This document shows, piece by piece, positions 1 to 6,928 of a DNA stretch of 8,251 nt; position 1 is the first letter of the stretch, and every line of letters begins with the position of its first letter. The DNA lies in NCBI GenBank assembly GCA_027298165.1, contig JAPUGN010000128.1, positions 1 to 8,251 of the forward strand. The letters run 5' to 3'. A program made the translations under genes and the position numbers. Source of the DNA: Nitrospinota bacterium. Its GTDB lineage: Bacteria > Nitrospinota > Nitrospinia > Nitrospinales > Nitrospinaceae. The notes below the pieces were generated by a model, which did not search any database, had not been told where the DNA came from, and was given only the letters and a program-made list of their open reading frames with translations.

Positions 1-590
1 GGGTACAATTCTTCGTATCCGTTTTCGCGCGTCTGGGTATCGAGCATGAACTGGATGAGGGCGCGGAGCAGGGCGGCACCCTGTCCCCTGAACACGGCGA
101 ACCGCGCCCCGGAAATTTTGGCGGCACGTTTCAGATCGAGCACCCCTAAAGCCTCGCCCAATTCCAGATGACTTTTCGGCTTGAAATCGAACGATGGTTT
201 CTCGCCCCACTTACGGATTTCCTGGTTCTGGGTTTCGTCGGCGCCCTCGGGCGTGGCGTCGCTTGGCAGGTTGGGAATTTGGAGGAGGGTGGCGCGGACC
301 TGTTCTGCGAGTTCGCCGGACTTGTGGTCCCACTCACTGATTTCGTCGTTGAGGTGTTTGACCTCGGCCATGAGGGCGTCGGCGTCCTGCTTTTTCTTCT
401 TGAGCTGGCCCACTTCCGCGGAAAGGGTCTTTTTCTTGGTCTTGAGTGTCTGGGATTTGTTGAGCGCCTCCCGGCGTTCGGCATCGAGGGTGATCAGCCG
501 GTCCAAGTCCGCCGAAGTTGCGGGGCCGCGCCGGTTTAACTGGGACTTAACGTATTCTGTGTTTTCCCTGATCGATTTGATATCGAGCAT
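1..590 (-). CDS. serS: Seryl-tRNA synthetase, N-terminal part (3' end cut by the window edge)
   Basis: Charges tRNA-Ser (and, where present, tRNA-Sec) with serine in the cytoplasm. The frame read down from the ATG at 590-588 is open to the edge: 196 full codons of an expected roughly 420-430. It begins MLDIKSIREN, a typical SerRS start. Residues ~28-105 form the Lys/Glu-rich helical hairpin that reaches the long variable arm of tRNA-Ser, with a very basic turn at ~50-68. Next come IPNLPSDATPEGADE and FDFKPKSHLELGE, both conserved SerRS segments. GARFAVFRG and ALIQFMLDTQTRENGYEE belong to motif 1, the class II dimer interface. Motifs 2 and 3, which carry the active site, lie outside the window. 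The start overlaps the TAA of the upstream lipoprotein gene (TAATG). The only Shine-Dalgarno-like stretch, GGAGAG, lies 13 nt before the ATG, so translation is probably coupled by reinitiation. Identity is very secure. Confidence 0.96.
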   Translation of the reverse strand, partial: MLDIKSIRENTEYVKSQLNRRGPATSADLDRLITLDAERREALNKSQTLKTKKKTLSAEVGQLKKKKQDADALMAEVKHLNDEISEWDHKSGELAEQVRATLLQIPNLPSDATPEGADETQNQEIRKWGEKPSFDFKPKSHLELGEALGVLDLKRAAKISGARFAVFRGQGAALLRALIQFMLDTQTRENGYEELY

Positions 591-1444
591 TAACTTTTCT
601 TTTCTCTCCGGTAACGTTTGGGGATTTTACGTTTGGATTTGCCGCCCTTTTTGATGCGGCCTTCGATGCCCTCCATTTTCATTTTCAGCAATGCGGGATA
701 TTTGTAATCGCCTTCCAGGCCTTTGAACCGGTTATAGGCCCGCTTCAGTTTGCCTTCGTCCTCCAGGCAGGAAGCCATGACAAACTCCATCTCCCCACGG
801 AAATCACTTTGCGGGTAGACCACCCGGAACTGAGAATACGTTTCCCGGGACTCGCGACAGCGGCTCAGGTTGTGCATGATTTCCGTCATGCGCAAATACG
901 CTTCTTCGGACCACGGGTTACTGGGGTAGTTTTCCACCAGAATGCCGAACTCTACGAGCGCCTGTTCGTATTGGTGTTTTTTGAAATAGATGGCGGCGAT
1001 ACGGAATTGCTGCTCGGGGTGTTCTTCCGGTTTGTGGTATTTGTCGATCAGCTTCTGGTATTCAATGATGGCCTGGTCGAGGTCGCGGAAGTTGAGCTCC
1101 ACGATTTCAGCGATATATTTCTGCGCACCGTAAGCGAAGGGGCCACGCGGACGGATACTGACCACTTCCTGAAAATAACTGATCGCCTTGCTCGTTTCCC
1201 CCAACCCGAAATAATAAATCTCGCCCAGCCGGTACAGGGCTTCCTCGGCCTGGGGACCGGAAGGGGCAAGCTCCAGCACCGCGTTGAACATTTCTATGGC
1301 GCTGTGGTTGCGACCCTGGACCCATTCCTCGTTGGCTTTCTGCAACAGTTGCACGGCGCGCGAATCCCTGCAACCCCACAGGACCAGAAGCATAAGAGAC
1401 ACCGCGATATATAAAACGATTGGGCTTCGGAGTTTCATCAACAC
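590..1444 (-). CDS. TPR-repeat lipoprotein, BamD/CpoB-like in general form, with a basic C-terminal tail
   Basis: A 284-residue protein. The N-terminus has a short basic region, a hydrophobic segment (about residues 9-22) and a lipobox-like L22-W23-G24-C25, so lipidation at Cys25 and export are predicted; Trp at -2 is unusual. The rest is helical with about five or six tetratricopeptide-like units (roughly 30-61, 66-99, 104-137, 143-174, 179-212, 216-246). Examples are HSAIEMFNAVLELAP and YEQALVEFGILVENYPSNPW. This resembles BamD/YfiO and CpoB/YbgF scaffolds of envelope assembly, but the exact family cannot be assigned. Residues 263-284 are extremely basic (13 of 22 are Lys or Arg). I chose the GTG at 1444 because AAGGA at 1456-1452 lies 7 nt upstream. 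The ATG at 1438 is 13 nt from that site but also plausible; it would shorten the signal sequence by two residues. The stop overlaps serS by 1 nt. The protein is real; its role is unknown. Confidence 0.85.
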   Translation of the reverse strand: MLMKLRSPIVLYIAVSLMLLVLWGCRDSRAVQLLQKANEEWVQGRNHSAIEMFNAVLELAPSGPQAEEALYRLGEIYYFGLGETSKAISYFQEVVSIRPRGPFAYGAQKYIAEIVELNFRDLDQAIIEYQKLIDKYHKPEEHPEQQFRIAAIYFKKHQYEQALVEFGILVENYPSNPWSEEAYLRMTEIMHNLSRCRESRETYSQFRVVYPQSDFRGEMEFVMASCLEDEGKLKRAYNRFKGLEGDYKYPALLKMKMEGIEGRIKKGGKSKRKIPKRYRREKKS

Positions 1445-1451
1445 GTGCGTT

Positions 1452-1456
1452 TCCTT
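1452..1456 (-). promoter_or_regulatory. Ribosome binding site of the TPR lipoprotein gene
   Basis: On the minus strand AAGGA, within GGAAGAAGGAAA, is followed by 7 nt and then GTG (1444). This spacing favours the GTG start over the ATG six bases later. It is the clearest Shine-Dalgarno site in the window. Confidence 0.6.
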
Positions 1457-1487
1457 CTTCCGTTACCAAGGGAACCTCTGGGTAACT

Positions 1488-1570
1488 GTGTCACCCTGAA
1501 CCTGTCGAAGGGGGAAATGGTGTCATCCTTCGAAAGGCCTGTCCTGAGCTTGCCAAAGGACTCAGCATGG
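1488..1570. repeat. Degenerate dispersed-type intergenic repeat (two units)
   Basis: Two related units lie in the gap. Unit 1 is GTGTCACCCTGAA followed by CCTGTCGAAGGG (1488-1512). Unit 2 begins GTGTCATCCTTCGAAAGG (1520-1537) and runs through CCTGTCCTGAGCTTGCC and AAAGGACTCAGCATGG to 1570. Both start with GTGTCA. Unit 2 carries an imperfect inverted repeat, CTGAG (1544-1548) against CTCAG (1561-1565). Motifs of the type CCCTGAGCTTGTCGAAGGG and its complement are, from general familiarity, common as dispersed intergenic repeats in many environmental bacterial genomes. Whether this genome has many copies cannot be seen here. No ORF or transposase is associated. Confidence 0.55.
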
Positions 1571-1603
1571 CGCAGATTGAATTGAGCCTCACGATTAACG
1601 CTC

Positions 1604-1653
1604 ACCGTCAACGGTCAGTAAGCGTCCCCTCCTCGGCGGCAAACCGCCGCGGG
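1604..1653. repeat. Hairpin-bearing repeat element, copy A
   Basis: Four blocks occur in order: ACCGTCA (1604-1610), CAGTAA (1616-1621), CCCCTCC (1626-1632) and GCGGG (1649-1653). The same blocks recur in the same order in copy B (1701-1738). Just before CGGG is a perfect 6-bp hairpin with a 4-nt loop: CGGCGG (1634-1639), caaa, CCGCCG (1644-1649). A small palindrome, ACCGT-ca-ACGGT, is also present at 1604-1615. Function unknown. It is not a good terminator in either direction, since no T-run follows directly. Confidence 0.45.
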
Positions 1654-1655
1654 TA

Positions 1656-1682
1656 ATTTTAAAACTCTGGATTGCGTTCCAA
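1656..1682 (-). promoter_or_regulatory. Weak candidate promoter for the TPR lipoprotein-serS unit
   Basis: On the minus strand TTGGAA (1682-1677; 4 of 6 to the sigma70 -35) is followed after 15 nt by TAAAAT (1661-1656; 5 of 6 to the -10). The spacer is shorter than the optimal 17. It would start a leader of roughly 200 nt running through copy A and the dispersed repeat. This is the best sigma70-like pair I could find in the gap. Readthrough from gyrA is the alternative. Confidence 0.2.
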
Positions 1683-1700
1683 AAGTTTCTCTTGCCGATA

Positions 1701-1738
1701 ACCGTCAGCCAGTAACCCCTCCCTGTGAAGGGAGCGGG
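1701..1738. repeat. Hairpin-bearing repeat element, copy B, abutting the gyrA stop
   Basis: The blocks are ACCGTCA (1701-1707), CAGTAA (1710-1715), CCCCTCC (1716-1722) and GCGGG (1734-1738), in the same order as copy A. A 6-bp hairpin with a 4-nt loop, CTCCCT (1719-1724), gtga, AGGGAG (1729-1734), ends at exactly the same place relative to GCGGG as the copy A hairpin, although the arm sequences differ completely. It ends one base before the gyrA stop codon. Confidence 0.45.
1716..1738 (-). terminator. Possible terminator or 3' stabilising hairpin of gyrBA
   Basis: Directly after the gyrA TGA, the minus strand reads CCCGCTCCCT, TCAC, AGGGAGGGG, then TTACTGG. The stem is 9 bp (CCC/GGG plus CTCCCT/AGGGAG) with one bulged base. 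Only two T residues follow, so intrinsic termination would be weak. Protection of the mRNA 3' end is an equally good reading. Confidence 0.3.
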
Positions 1739-1739
1739 A

Positions 1740-4157
1740 TCATTCTACAAACTTTTCCACTCCGACCACGAGGGTATCATCCGCCATGCGCGCGAGGCGA
1801 ACACCCTGGGTGTTGCGGCCGATGATGGAAATCTCGTTAGCCGCCATACGAATGATGTTGCCGGCGGAGGTGACCATCAACAATTCATCGGCGTCGGATA
1901 CCCGCTCGATGCCGATTACCTTTCCGATCTTGTCGTTGCACCGGATGGTGATGACGCCCAGACCGCCGCGGCCCTGCATCGGATATTCTTCCAGCGAGGT
2001 GCGTTTGCCGTATCCCTTACTGGTCACAGTGAGAATGGTGTTACCCGGTTCTACGATTTCGGCGCCGACCACCTTGTCATCGCCCTTGAACCGAATGCCC
2101 TGAACCCCGCGGCCCGTGCGGCCGATCGGGCGGACATCGGTTTCCTTGAAACGGATCGCCATGCCCATCTGCGTAGCCAGCAGGATGTCCTGCTTGCCGT
2201 CGCTGATATTGGCGGAAATCACCTGATCGTCTTCGTCGAGGGTCAGCCCGATGATCCCTCCCTGCCGCGCCTTGCTGTATGCCATCAGAGAGGTTTTCTT
2301 AACGACGCCTTTTTCGGTGGCGCAGAGTACATACTTATCTTCTTCGAAGGTGGTGACGGAAAGAATGCTGGCTATTTTCTCGTTGGGTTTCAACGCCAGC
2401 AGGTTGGCGATGGATTTGCCCTTGGCGGTGCGTCCCGCTTCCGGAATGTTGTACACCTTCAGCCAGTGCACCTTGCCGATGCTGGTGAAGACGAGCAGCG
2501 TATCCAGGCTGGAGGCGACGAACAACTGGTGCACCACGTCCTCCTCCACCACAGCCATGCCCTTGATGCCCTTGCCGCCGCGTCTCTGGGCGCGATAGTT
2601 GCCGGTGCTCTGGCGTTTGATGTACCCGCCGCGCGAGTAGGTGACCACCATGTCCTCGTCGGCGATCATGTCCTCGATATCGATTTCCGCTTCCTCGGTT
2701 TCGACGATCTCGGTTTTGCGGTCGTCGCCGTATTTTTCACGGATGTGGCCCAACTCGTCACGAATGATCTGCATCTTGACGTCTTCATTGGCGAGAACGT
2801 TTTCCAGCGCGGCGATTTCTTTGCGCACTGCCGCCAGGTCGTCGATGATTTTCTGGCGTTCCAGTCCAGTCAGCCGTTGCAGGCGCATTTCGAGGATGGC
2901 TTTCGCCTGAACCTCGGACAACCCGAACTGGTTCATCAATCCTTCGCGCGCCTCCGCCGGGTCTTTCGAGCCGCGAATCAGCTGCACCACCTCGTCCAGA
3001 TGGTCGAGGGCGATGGTGAGTCCTTCCAGCAGGTGTGCCTTCTCCCGCGCTTTCTTCAGATCGAATTCGGTGCGCCGCGTGACGACTTCCCGCCGGAACA
3101 GTACGAACTGATGCAGGACCTCTTTCAGGTTGAGGACCTTGGGCTGACGCCCCACCAGGGCCAGCATGATGATGCCGAAGGTCTCCTGCATCTGAGTGTT
3201 TTTGTAAAGGGTATTCAGGATCACCTGCGAGTTGGCGCTCTTTTTGAGTTCCATCACCACGCGGATGCCGTCGCGGTCGGATTCGTCCCTGAGATCGCTG
3301 ATGCCTTCCAGTCTTTTATCGCGAACCAGTTGCGCGATTTTTTCCACCAGCCGCGCTTTGTTGACCTGGAAGGGCAATTCCCGCACGATGATGTGTTCGC
3401 GGTCGCCTTTTGGATTGGTTTCGATCTCCACCCGGGCGCGCACCTTGATCTGGCCGCGGCCGCGATGATAGGCTGCGCGCAGGCCGGCGGTGCCGTAGAC
3501 CAGGCCGCTCGTCGGAAAGTCCGGACCCGGAACGATTTTGATGAGATCGTCAATCACACAGTCGGGGTGATCGATCAAATGGATGACGGCGTCGATAATT
3601 TCCCGCAGGTTATGCGGGGGGATGTTGGTCGCCATACCCACGGCGATGCCGGAAGAACCGTTGACCAGCAGTTGCGGAAACGCAGCGGGCAATACCGTCG
3701 GCTCTTCGAGCGATTCATCGTAGTTGGGCACAAACGATACGGTATTTTTCTCCAGATCGTCGAGCAACCCCTGGGTAATGGCCTGCATGCGGATTTCGGT
3801 GTAGCGCATGGCCGCGGCGGAAGCCCCGTCAACCGAACCGAAGTTGCCCTGGCCGTCGATCAGGGGATAGCGCAGGGAAAAGTCCTGCGCCATGCGCACC
3901 AGTGCATCGTATACAGCGGTATCGCCGTGCGGGTGAAATTTACCCAGTACTTCGCCGACAATGGCGGCGGACTTTTTGCGCGGCCGGTTGAAGACATTGT
4001 TCTGCCCGTGCATGGCGTACAAAATCCGTCGGTGCACCGGCTTCAGTCCGTCACGCACATCGGGCAGGGCGCGACCGATGATAACGCTCATCGCGTAATC
4101 GAGATACGAACTCCGCATCTCGTCTTCGATATTGATCAGCTCGATGATTTCGCTCAT
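1740..4157 (-). CDS. gyrA: DNA gyrase subunit A
   Basis: Breakage-reunion subunit of the A2B2 gyrase, which introduces negative supercoils. The protein has 805 residues, near the short end for the family. It starts MSEIIELINIEDEMRSSYLDY, then the winged-helix core PVHRRILYAMH (40-50). The quinolone-contact segment HPHGDTAVYD (75-84) has Thr80 and Asp84 at the E. coli Ser83 and Asp87 positions. AMRYTE contains the catalytic tyrosine, Tyr119. A coiled-coil and tower region spans about 340-490. The C-terminal beta-pinwheel starts near 500 and carries a canonical GyrA box, QRRGGKG (524-530), which marks gyrase rather than topoisomerase IV. The protein ends at EKFVE without the acidic tail of E. 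coli GyrA. It lies 30 bp after gyrB in one transcription unit. No Shine-Dalgarno sequence is visible before the ATG (upstream bases CACCAATCACT). The gene has no in-frame TTA, CTA or TCA codons, which leaves a long open shadow frame on the other strand. Confidence 0.98.
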   Translation of the reverse strand: MSEIIELINIEDEMRSSYLDYAMSVIIGRALPDVRDGLKPVHRRILYAMHGQNNVFNRPRKKSAAIVGEVLGKFHPHGDTAVYDALVRMAQDFSLRYPLIDGQGNFGSVDGASAAAMRYTEIRMQAITQGLLDDLEKNTVSFVPNYDESLEEPTVLPAAFPQLLVNGSSGIAVGMATNIPPHNLREIIDAVIHLIDHPDCVIDDLIKIVPGPDFPTSGLVYGTAGLRAAYHRGRGQIKVRARVEIETNPKGDREHIIVRELPFQVNKARLVEKIAQLVRDKRLEGISDLRDESDRDGIRVVMELKKSANSQVILNTLYKNTQMQETFGIIMLALVGRQPKVLNLKEVLHQFVLFRREVVTRRTEFDLKKAREKAHLLEGLTIALDHLDEVVQLIRGSKDPAEAREGLMNQFGLSEVQAKAILEMRLQRLTGLERQKIIDDLAAVRKEIAALENVLANEDVKMQIIRDELGHIREKYGDDRKTEIVETEEAEIDIEDMIADEDMVVTYSRGGYIKRQSTGNYRAQRRGGKGIKGMAVVEEDVVHQLFVASSLDTLLVFTSIGKVHWLKVYNIPEAGRTAKGKSIANLLALKPNEKIASILSVTTFEEDKYVLCATEKGVVKKTSLMAYSKARQGGIIGLTLDEDDQVISANISDGKQDILLATQMGMAIRFKETDVRPIGRTGRGVQGIRFKGDDKVVGAEIVEPGNTILTVTSKGYGKRTSLEEYPMQGRGGLGVITIRCNDKIGKVIGIERVSDADELLMVTSAGNIIRMAANEISIIGRNTQGVRLARMADDTLVVGVEKFVE

Positions 4158-4187
4158 AGTGATTGGTGTCGGGTGGGACGGAAGAAA

Positions 4188-6791
4188 TTAAATGTCCAGG
4201 TTTTTTGCGTCCATGGCGTACTTCTGGATGAAGTCGCGCCGGGGCTCTACCGCATCCCCCATCAGAGTGGAAAACAAGTCCTCTTCAATATCATAATCCT
4301 CGGCACGCACCTGCAACAGCACGCGGGTTTCGGGATCCATCGTGGTTTCCCACAGCTGTTCCGGGTTCATTTCACCCAGACCTTTGTACCGTTGAATCGC
4401 CAGACCGGATTTTCCCGCTTCCATGATCGCGGACAGCAACGCCTCTTTGGACTCGATCTGAATAGACTCGTCTTTCTGAACCAGCGTGAACGGAGGTTTG
4501 TCCAGAGCGGCCAGCGGTTGGTACAACTCGAATAGATTCTGGATCAATGGCGACCCAACGAACTCGGAGTTGAATTTGACCTGAAAGTCCCGGCCCTGCT
4601 GATGACCGGAGAGGGTGAATTCGTACAGTTCTTTTTCGGGGTCATAATCGATGACCAGCTCGACATCCTTGATGAGTGGGTTGATTTCCATTTTATCCAG
4701 GCCGTGATTGGTTTCGGCAACATAGACGTTGTCTTTCCCGAGTTTCATGTCCACGCCGAAGGCTTTAAACGCCTTTACCTCTTCGGCGCTCAGCTCCTGT
4801 CCATTTTTCAGAATCAGCGGGATATTGTTCAGGTTGTCCCGCACACCGAATTTTTCTTTCTCGCTGTCGGCGATGAGATGGCCCATCAGGCTGGAGATCA
4901 AAGCCAGCGTCCGGTCGAGGGTTTTGAAATCGTCCGGCCCGAGCTCCAGATTGACCAGGGCGTTCAATAAGTCCGTCGGGATGTTGTTTTTCTCCACGGT
5001 GTTGCAATAGTCCCGGAACCGAATCAGGTGGTTGACGAAGTCCACCAGCTTTCTGCCGGATATCGCCGGACCCTTATTCTCGATCAACACCTCTTGCTTG
5101 TCGGTGCCCTGTTCCACGAGCACCTGCGACAGCCCTTTTTCATCCTTCACATATCTTTCCAATTTGCCCTTTTTCACTTTGAACAACGGCGGCTGGGCGA
5201 TGTAGAGATAGCCCCGCTCGATCACCTCAGGCATCTGCCGGAAGAAGAGGGTCAGCAGTAGGGTGCGGATATGGGCGCCGTCGACGTCGGCGTCGGTCAT
5301 GATTATGATTTTGTGGTAGCGGATTTTCTCGATATTGAAGTCGCTTTTGCCTATTCCCGCCCCCAGCGCCGTGATCAATGCGCGGATTTCATCACTGCCG
5401 ATCATTTTTTCGTAGCGCGCTTTTTCGACGTTCAGAATTTTACCCTTGAGCGGCAGAATAGCCTGGTTCTTCCGGTTACGGCCCTGCTTGGCGGAACCGC
5501 CGGCGGAGTCCCCCTCGACAATATACAATTCAGAGAGGGCCGGGTCTTTCTCGGAGCAATCGGCCAGTTTGCCCGGCAGGGAGCTGATTTCCAGCGCACT
5601 TTTGCGGCGCACCAGGTCTTTCGCCTTCTTGGCGGCTTCCCGCGCTTGAGCGGCGCTGATGGCCTTGGCGATAACCCCCTTGGCGATGGCCGGCTCCTCC
5701 TCGAAAAACCGTCCCAGTTTTTCGTTGACGATTTGCTCGACCATCCCTTTAACTTCGCTGTTGCCCAGGCGGCCCTTGGTCTGGCCCTCGAATTGAGGCT
5801 CGGGTATTTTGATGCTCAATACCGCCACTAGCCCCTCCCGCACATCGTCGCCTGACAAGGTAACACCGGTGTTTTTTAAATAGCCATTTTGTACCGCGTA
5901 GCTGTTGATGGTGCGCGTCAGCGCGGAACGGTAGCCGCTGAGGTGAGTGCCGCCATCTTTCGTATTCACATTGTTAACAAAGGTAAAAATTTCTTCAGTG
6001 TAGGTGTCGTTGTACTGCATCGCCAATTCCAGGAGAAAGGAATCTTTCTCCCGCGTGATGTAAATCGGTGTAGGATGGATGGTTTTTTTCTTTTTGTTGA
6101 TATGCTCAACGAACGAAACAATACCGCCTTCGTAAATGAAATCGTGACTGCGGCCGTCCCGCTCGTCATGGATGTGGATTTTGAGTCCCTTGTTCAGGAA
6201 AGACAATTCCCGCAGACGATTGGACAGCACATCGAAACTGAAATTGATATCCTCAAATATTTCCCCGTCGGGTTTGATCACGATCCGGGTGCCGGTGGTG
6301 GTAGTCTTTCCCACCACTTCGAGGGGGGTGATGGATTTGCCCCGCTCATACTTCTGGCTGTACACCTGATTGTCGCGTTTTATTTCCAAGTACAGGGTTT
6401 CCGACAAAGCATTGACCACGGATACGCCCACGCCGTGCAATCCCGCCGAAACCTTGTAGGTATCCTGATCGAACTTGCCGCCCGCATGAAGGACTGTTAA
6501 TACCACCTCAGCGGCGGACATGTTCTTATCCTTGTGAAGATCCACCGGAATTCCACGGCCATTGTCGGTCACCGTCACACTGCTGTCGATATGGAGAATC
6601 ACCTCGACTTCCGTACAATATCCGCCAATCGCTTCATCGACACTGTTGTCGACCAACTCATAAATCAGGTGATGCAATCCATCCTGACCGGTGCCGCCGA
6701 TGTACATTGCGGGACGCCTCCGGACGGCTTCCAAGCCTTCCAGAATTTTGATTTTTGAGGAGTCGTAAACTTTTTTTTGGGCGCTTTCCAT
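4188..6791 (-). CDS. gyrB: DNA gyrase subunit B (long type, enlarged insert)
   Basis: ATPase subunit of gyrase. The GHKL ATP-binding domain (about 1-225) has the general base Glu45 in ELVDNSVDEA, DNGRG (76-80), the lid GLHGVGVSVVNALS (117-130) and the transducer lysine in QTK (337-339). TOPRIM contains EGDSAGG (426-432), PLKGKILNVEKAR and the metal-binding TDADVD (499-504). The C-terminal block RYKGLGEMNPEQLWETTMDP (801-820) and GDAVEPRRDFI are canonical. At 867 residues it exceeds E. coli GyrB (804) and Gram-positive GyrB (~640). The extra length lies between about 540 and 795, where the Gram-negative insert is found. The ATG at 6791 follows a minimal GGA four bases upstream and is supported by KIKILEGLEAVRRRPAMYIG close behind. 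gyrA follows after 30 bp. The 5' side is the AT-rich, origin-like gap, so gyrB transcription would start within it. Confidence 0.98.
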   Translation of the reverse strand: MESAQKKVYDSSKIKILEGLEAVRRRPAMYIGGTGQDGLHHLIYELVDNSVDEAIGGYCTEVEVILHIDSSVTVTDNGRGIPVDLHKDKNMSAAEVVLTVLHAGGKFDQDTYKVSAGLHGVGVSVVNALSETLYLEIKRDNQVYSQKYERGKSITPLEVVGKTTTTGTRIVIKPDGEIFEDINFSFDVLSNRLRELSFLNKGLKIHIHDERDGRSHDFIYEGGIVSFVEHINKKKKTIHPTPIYITREKDSFLLELAMQYNDTYTEEIFTFVNNVNTKDGGTHLSGYRSALTRTINSYAVQNGYLKNTGVTLSGDDVREGLVAVLSIKIPEPQFEGQTKGRLGNSEVKGMVEQIVNEKLGRFFEEEPAIAKGVIAKAISAAQAREAAKKAKDLVRRKSALEISSLPGKLADCSEKDPALSELYIVEGDSAGGSAKQGRNRKNQAILPLKGKILNVEKARYEKMIGSDEIRALITALGAGIGKSDFNIEKIRYHKIIIMTDADVDGAHIRTLLLTLFFRQMPEVIERGYLYIAQPPLFKVKKGKLERYVKDEKGLSQVLVEQGTDKQEVLIENKGPAISGRKLVDFVNHLIRFRDYCNTVEKNNIPTDLLNALVNLELGPDDFKTLDRTLALISSLMGHLIADSEKEKFGVRDNLNNIPLILKNGQELSAEEVKAFKAFGVDMKLGKDNVYVAETNHGLDKMEINPLIKDVELVIDYDPEKELYEFTLSGHQQGRDFQVKFNSEFVGSPLIQNLFELYQPLAALDKPPFTLVQKDESIQIESKEALLSAIMEAGKSGLAIQRYKGLGEMNPEQLWETTMDPETRVLLQVRAEDYDIEEDLFSTLMGDAVEPRRDFIQKYAMDAKNLDI

Positions 6792-6829
6792 CTAATCCAA
6801 AAAATAAAAGATTAAGAGTAAATATCTTG
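6792..6829. other. AT-rich tract, candidate DNA unwinding element
   Basis: Eight G/C in 38 bases (21%). It lies between the gyrB ATG and the trio-like repeat and is purine-rich on the plus strand (AAAAAATAAAAG, then ATTAAGAG). It occupies the position expected of the strand-opening site. It also serves as the gyrB leader just before the start codon. Confidence 0.4.
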
Positions 6830-6841
6830 TAGAAGTAGTAG
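6830..6841. repeat. DnaA-trio-like triplet run
   Basis: The plus strand reads TAG AAG TAG TAG. From the DnaA-box side this is 3'-GAT GAT GAA GAT-5', four consecutive matches to the DnaA-trio consensus 3'-(G/A)A(T/A)-5', which binds the DnaA filament on single-stranded DNA. It is followed by the GC cluster GGGAC and box-like sequences at 6846-6862. A chance triplet run is possible; its position is what makes it convincing. Confidence 0.5.
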
Positions 6842-6853
6842 GGACTGTGTAAA

Positions 6854-6862
6854 TGTGGGTAA
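6854..6862 (-). promoter_or_regulatory. DnaA box (8 of 9)
   Basis: TTACCCACA on the minus strand against TTATCCACA. A weaker 6-of-9 box, ATTTACACA, overlaps it by one base on the trio side (6846-6854), giving a tandem pair in one orientation before the GC cluster and trios. Confidence 0.5.
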
Positions 6863-6928
6863 GTGATCTAAATTGTGAATTTTAAAGATAAAACAGACCG
6901 AGCAATCCATGCGTTTTAGGGCTTTCAC

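Noticed and set aside
168..654. Overlapping plus-strand open frames opposite serS.
   Set aside because: The minus-strand frame encodes a clear SerRS N-terminus; the opposite frames are low-complexity shadows with no ribosome binding site.
1634..1649. CGGCGG/CCGCCG hairpin as an intrinsic terminator.
   Set aside because: No T-run directly follows it in either direction. On the plus strand TTTT comes only after seven further bases, and no plus-strand gene exists there.
3905..3933. Thr80 of GyrA at the E. coli Ser83 position as a quinolone-resistance mutation.
   Set aside because: Thr is the natural residue there in several bacteria, for example Pseudomonas, and Asp84 is unchanged. The sequence alone does not show acquired resistance.
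1725..4535. A 936-codon open frame on the plus strand across gyrA and the end of gyrB.
   Set aside because: It is in exact codon register with gyrA and gyrB. Stops would need TTA, CTA or TCA codons in the true genes, which are avoided in this GC-rich coding sequence. Its product resembles no known protein, and the minus-strand frames are certain.
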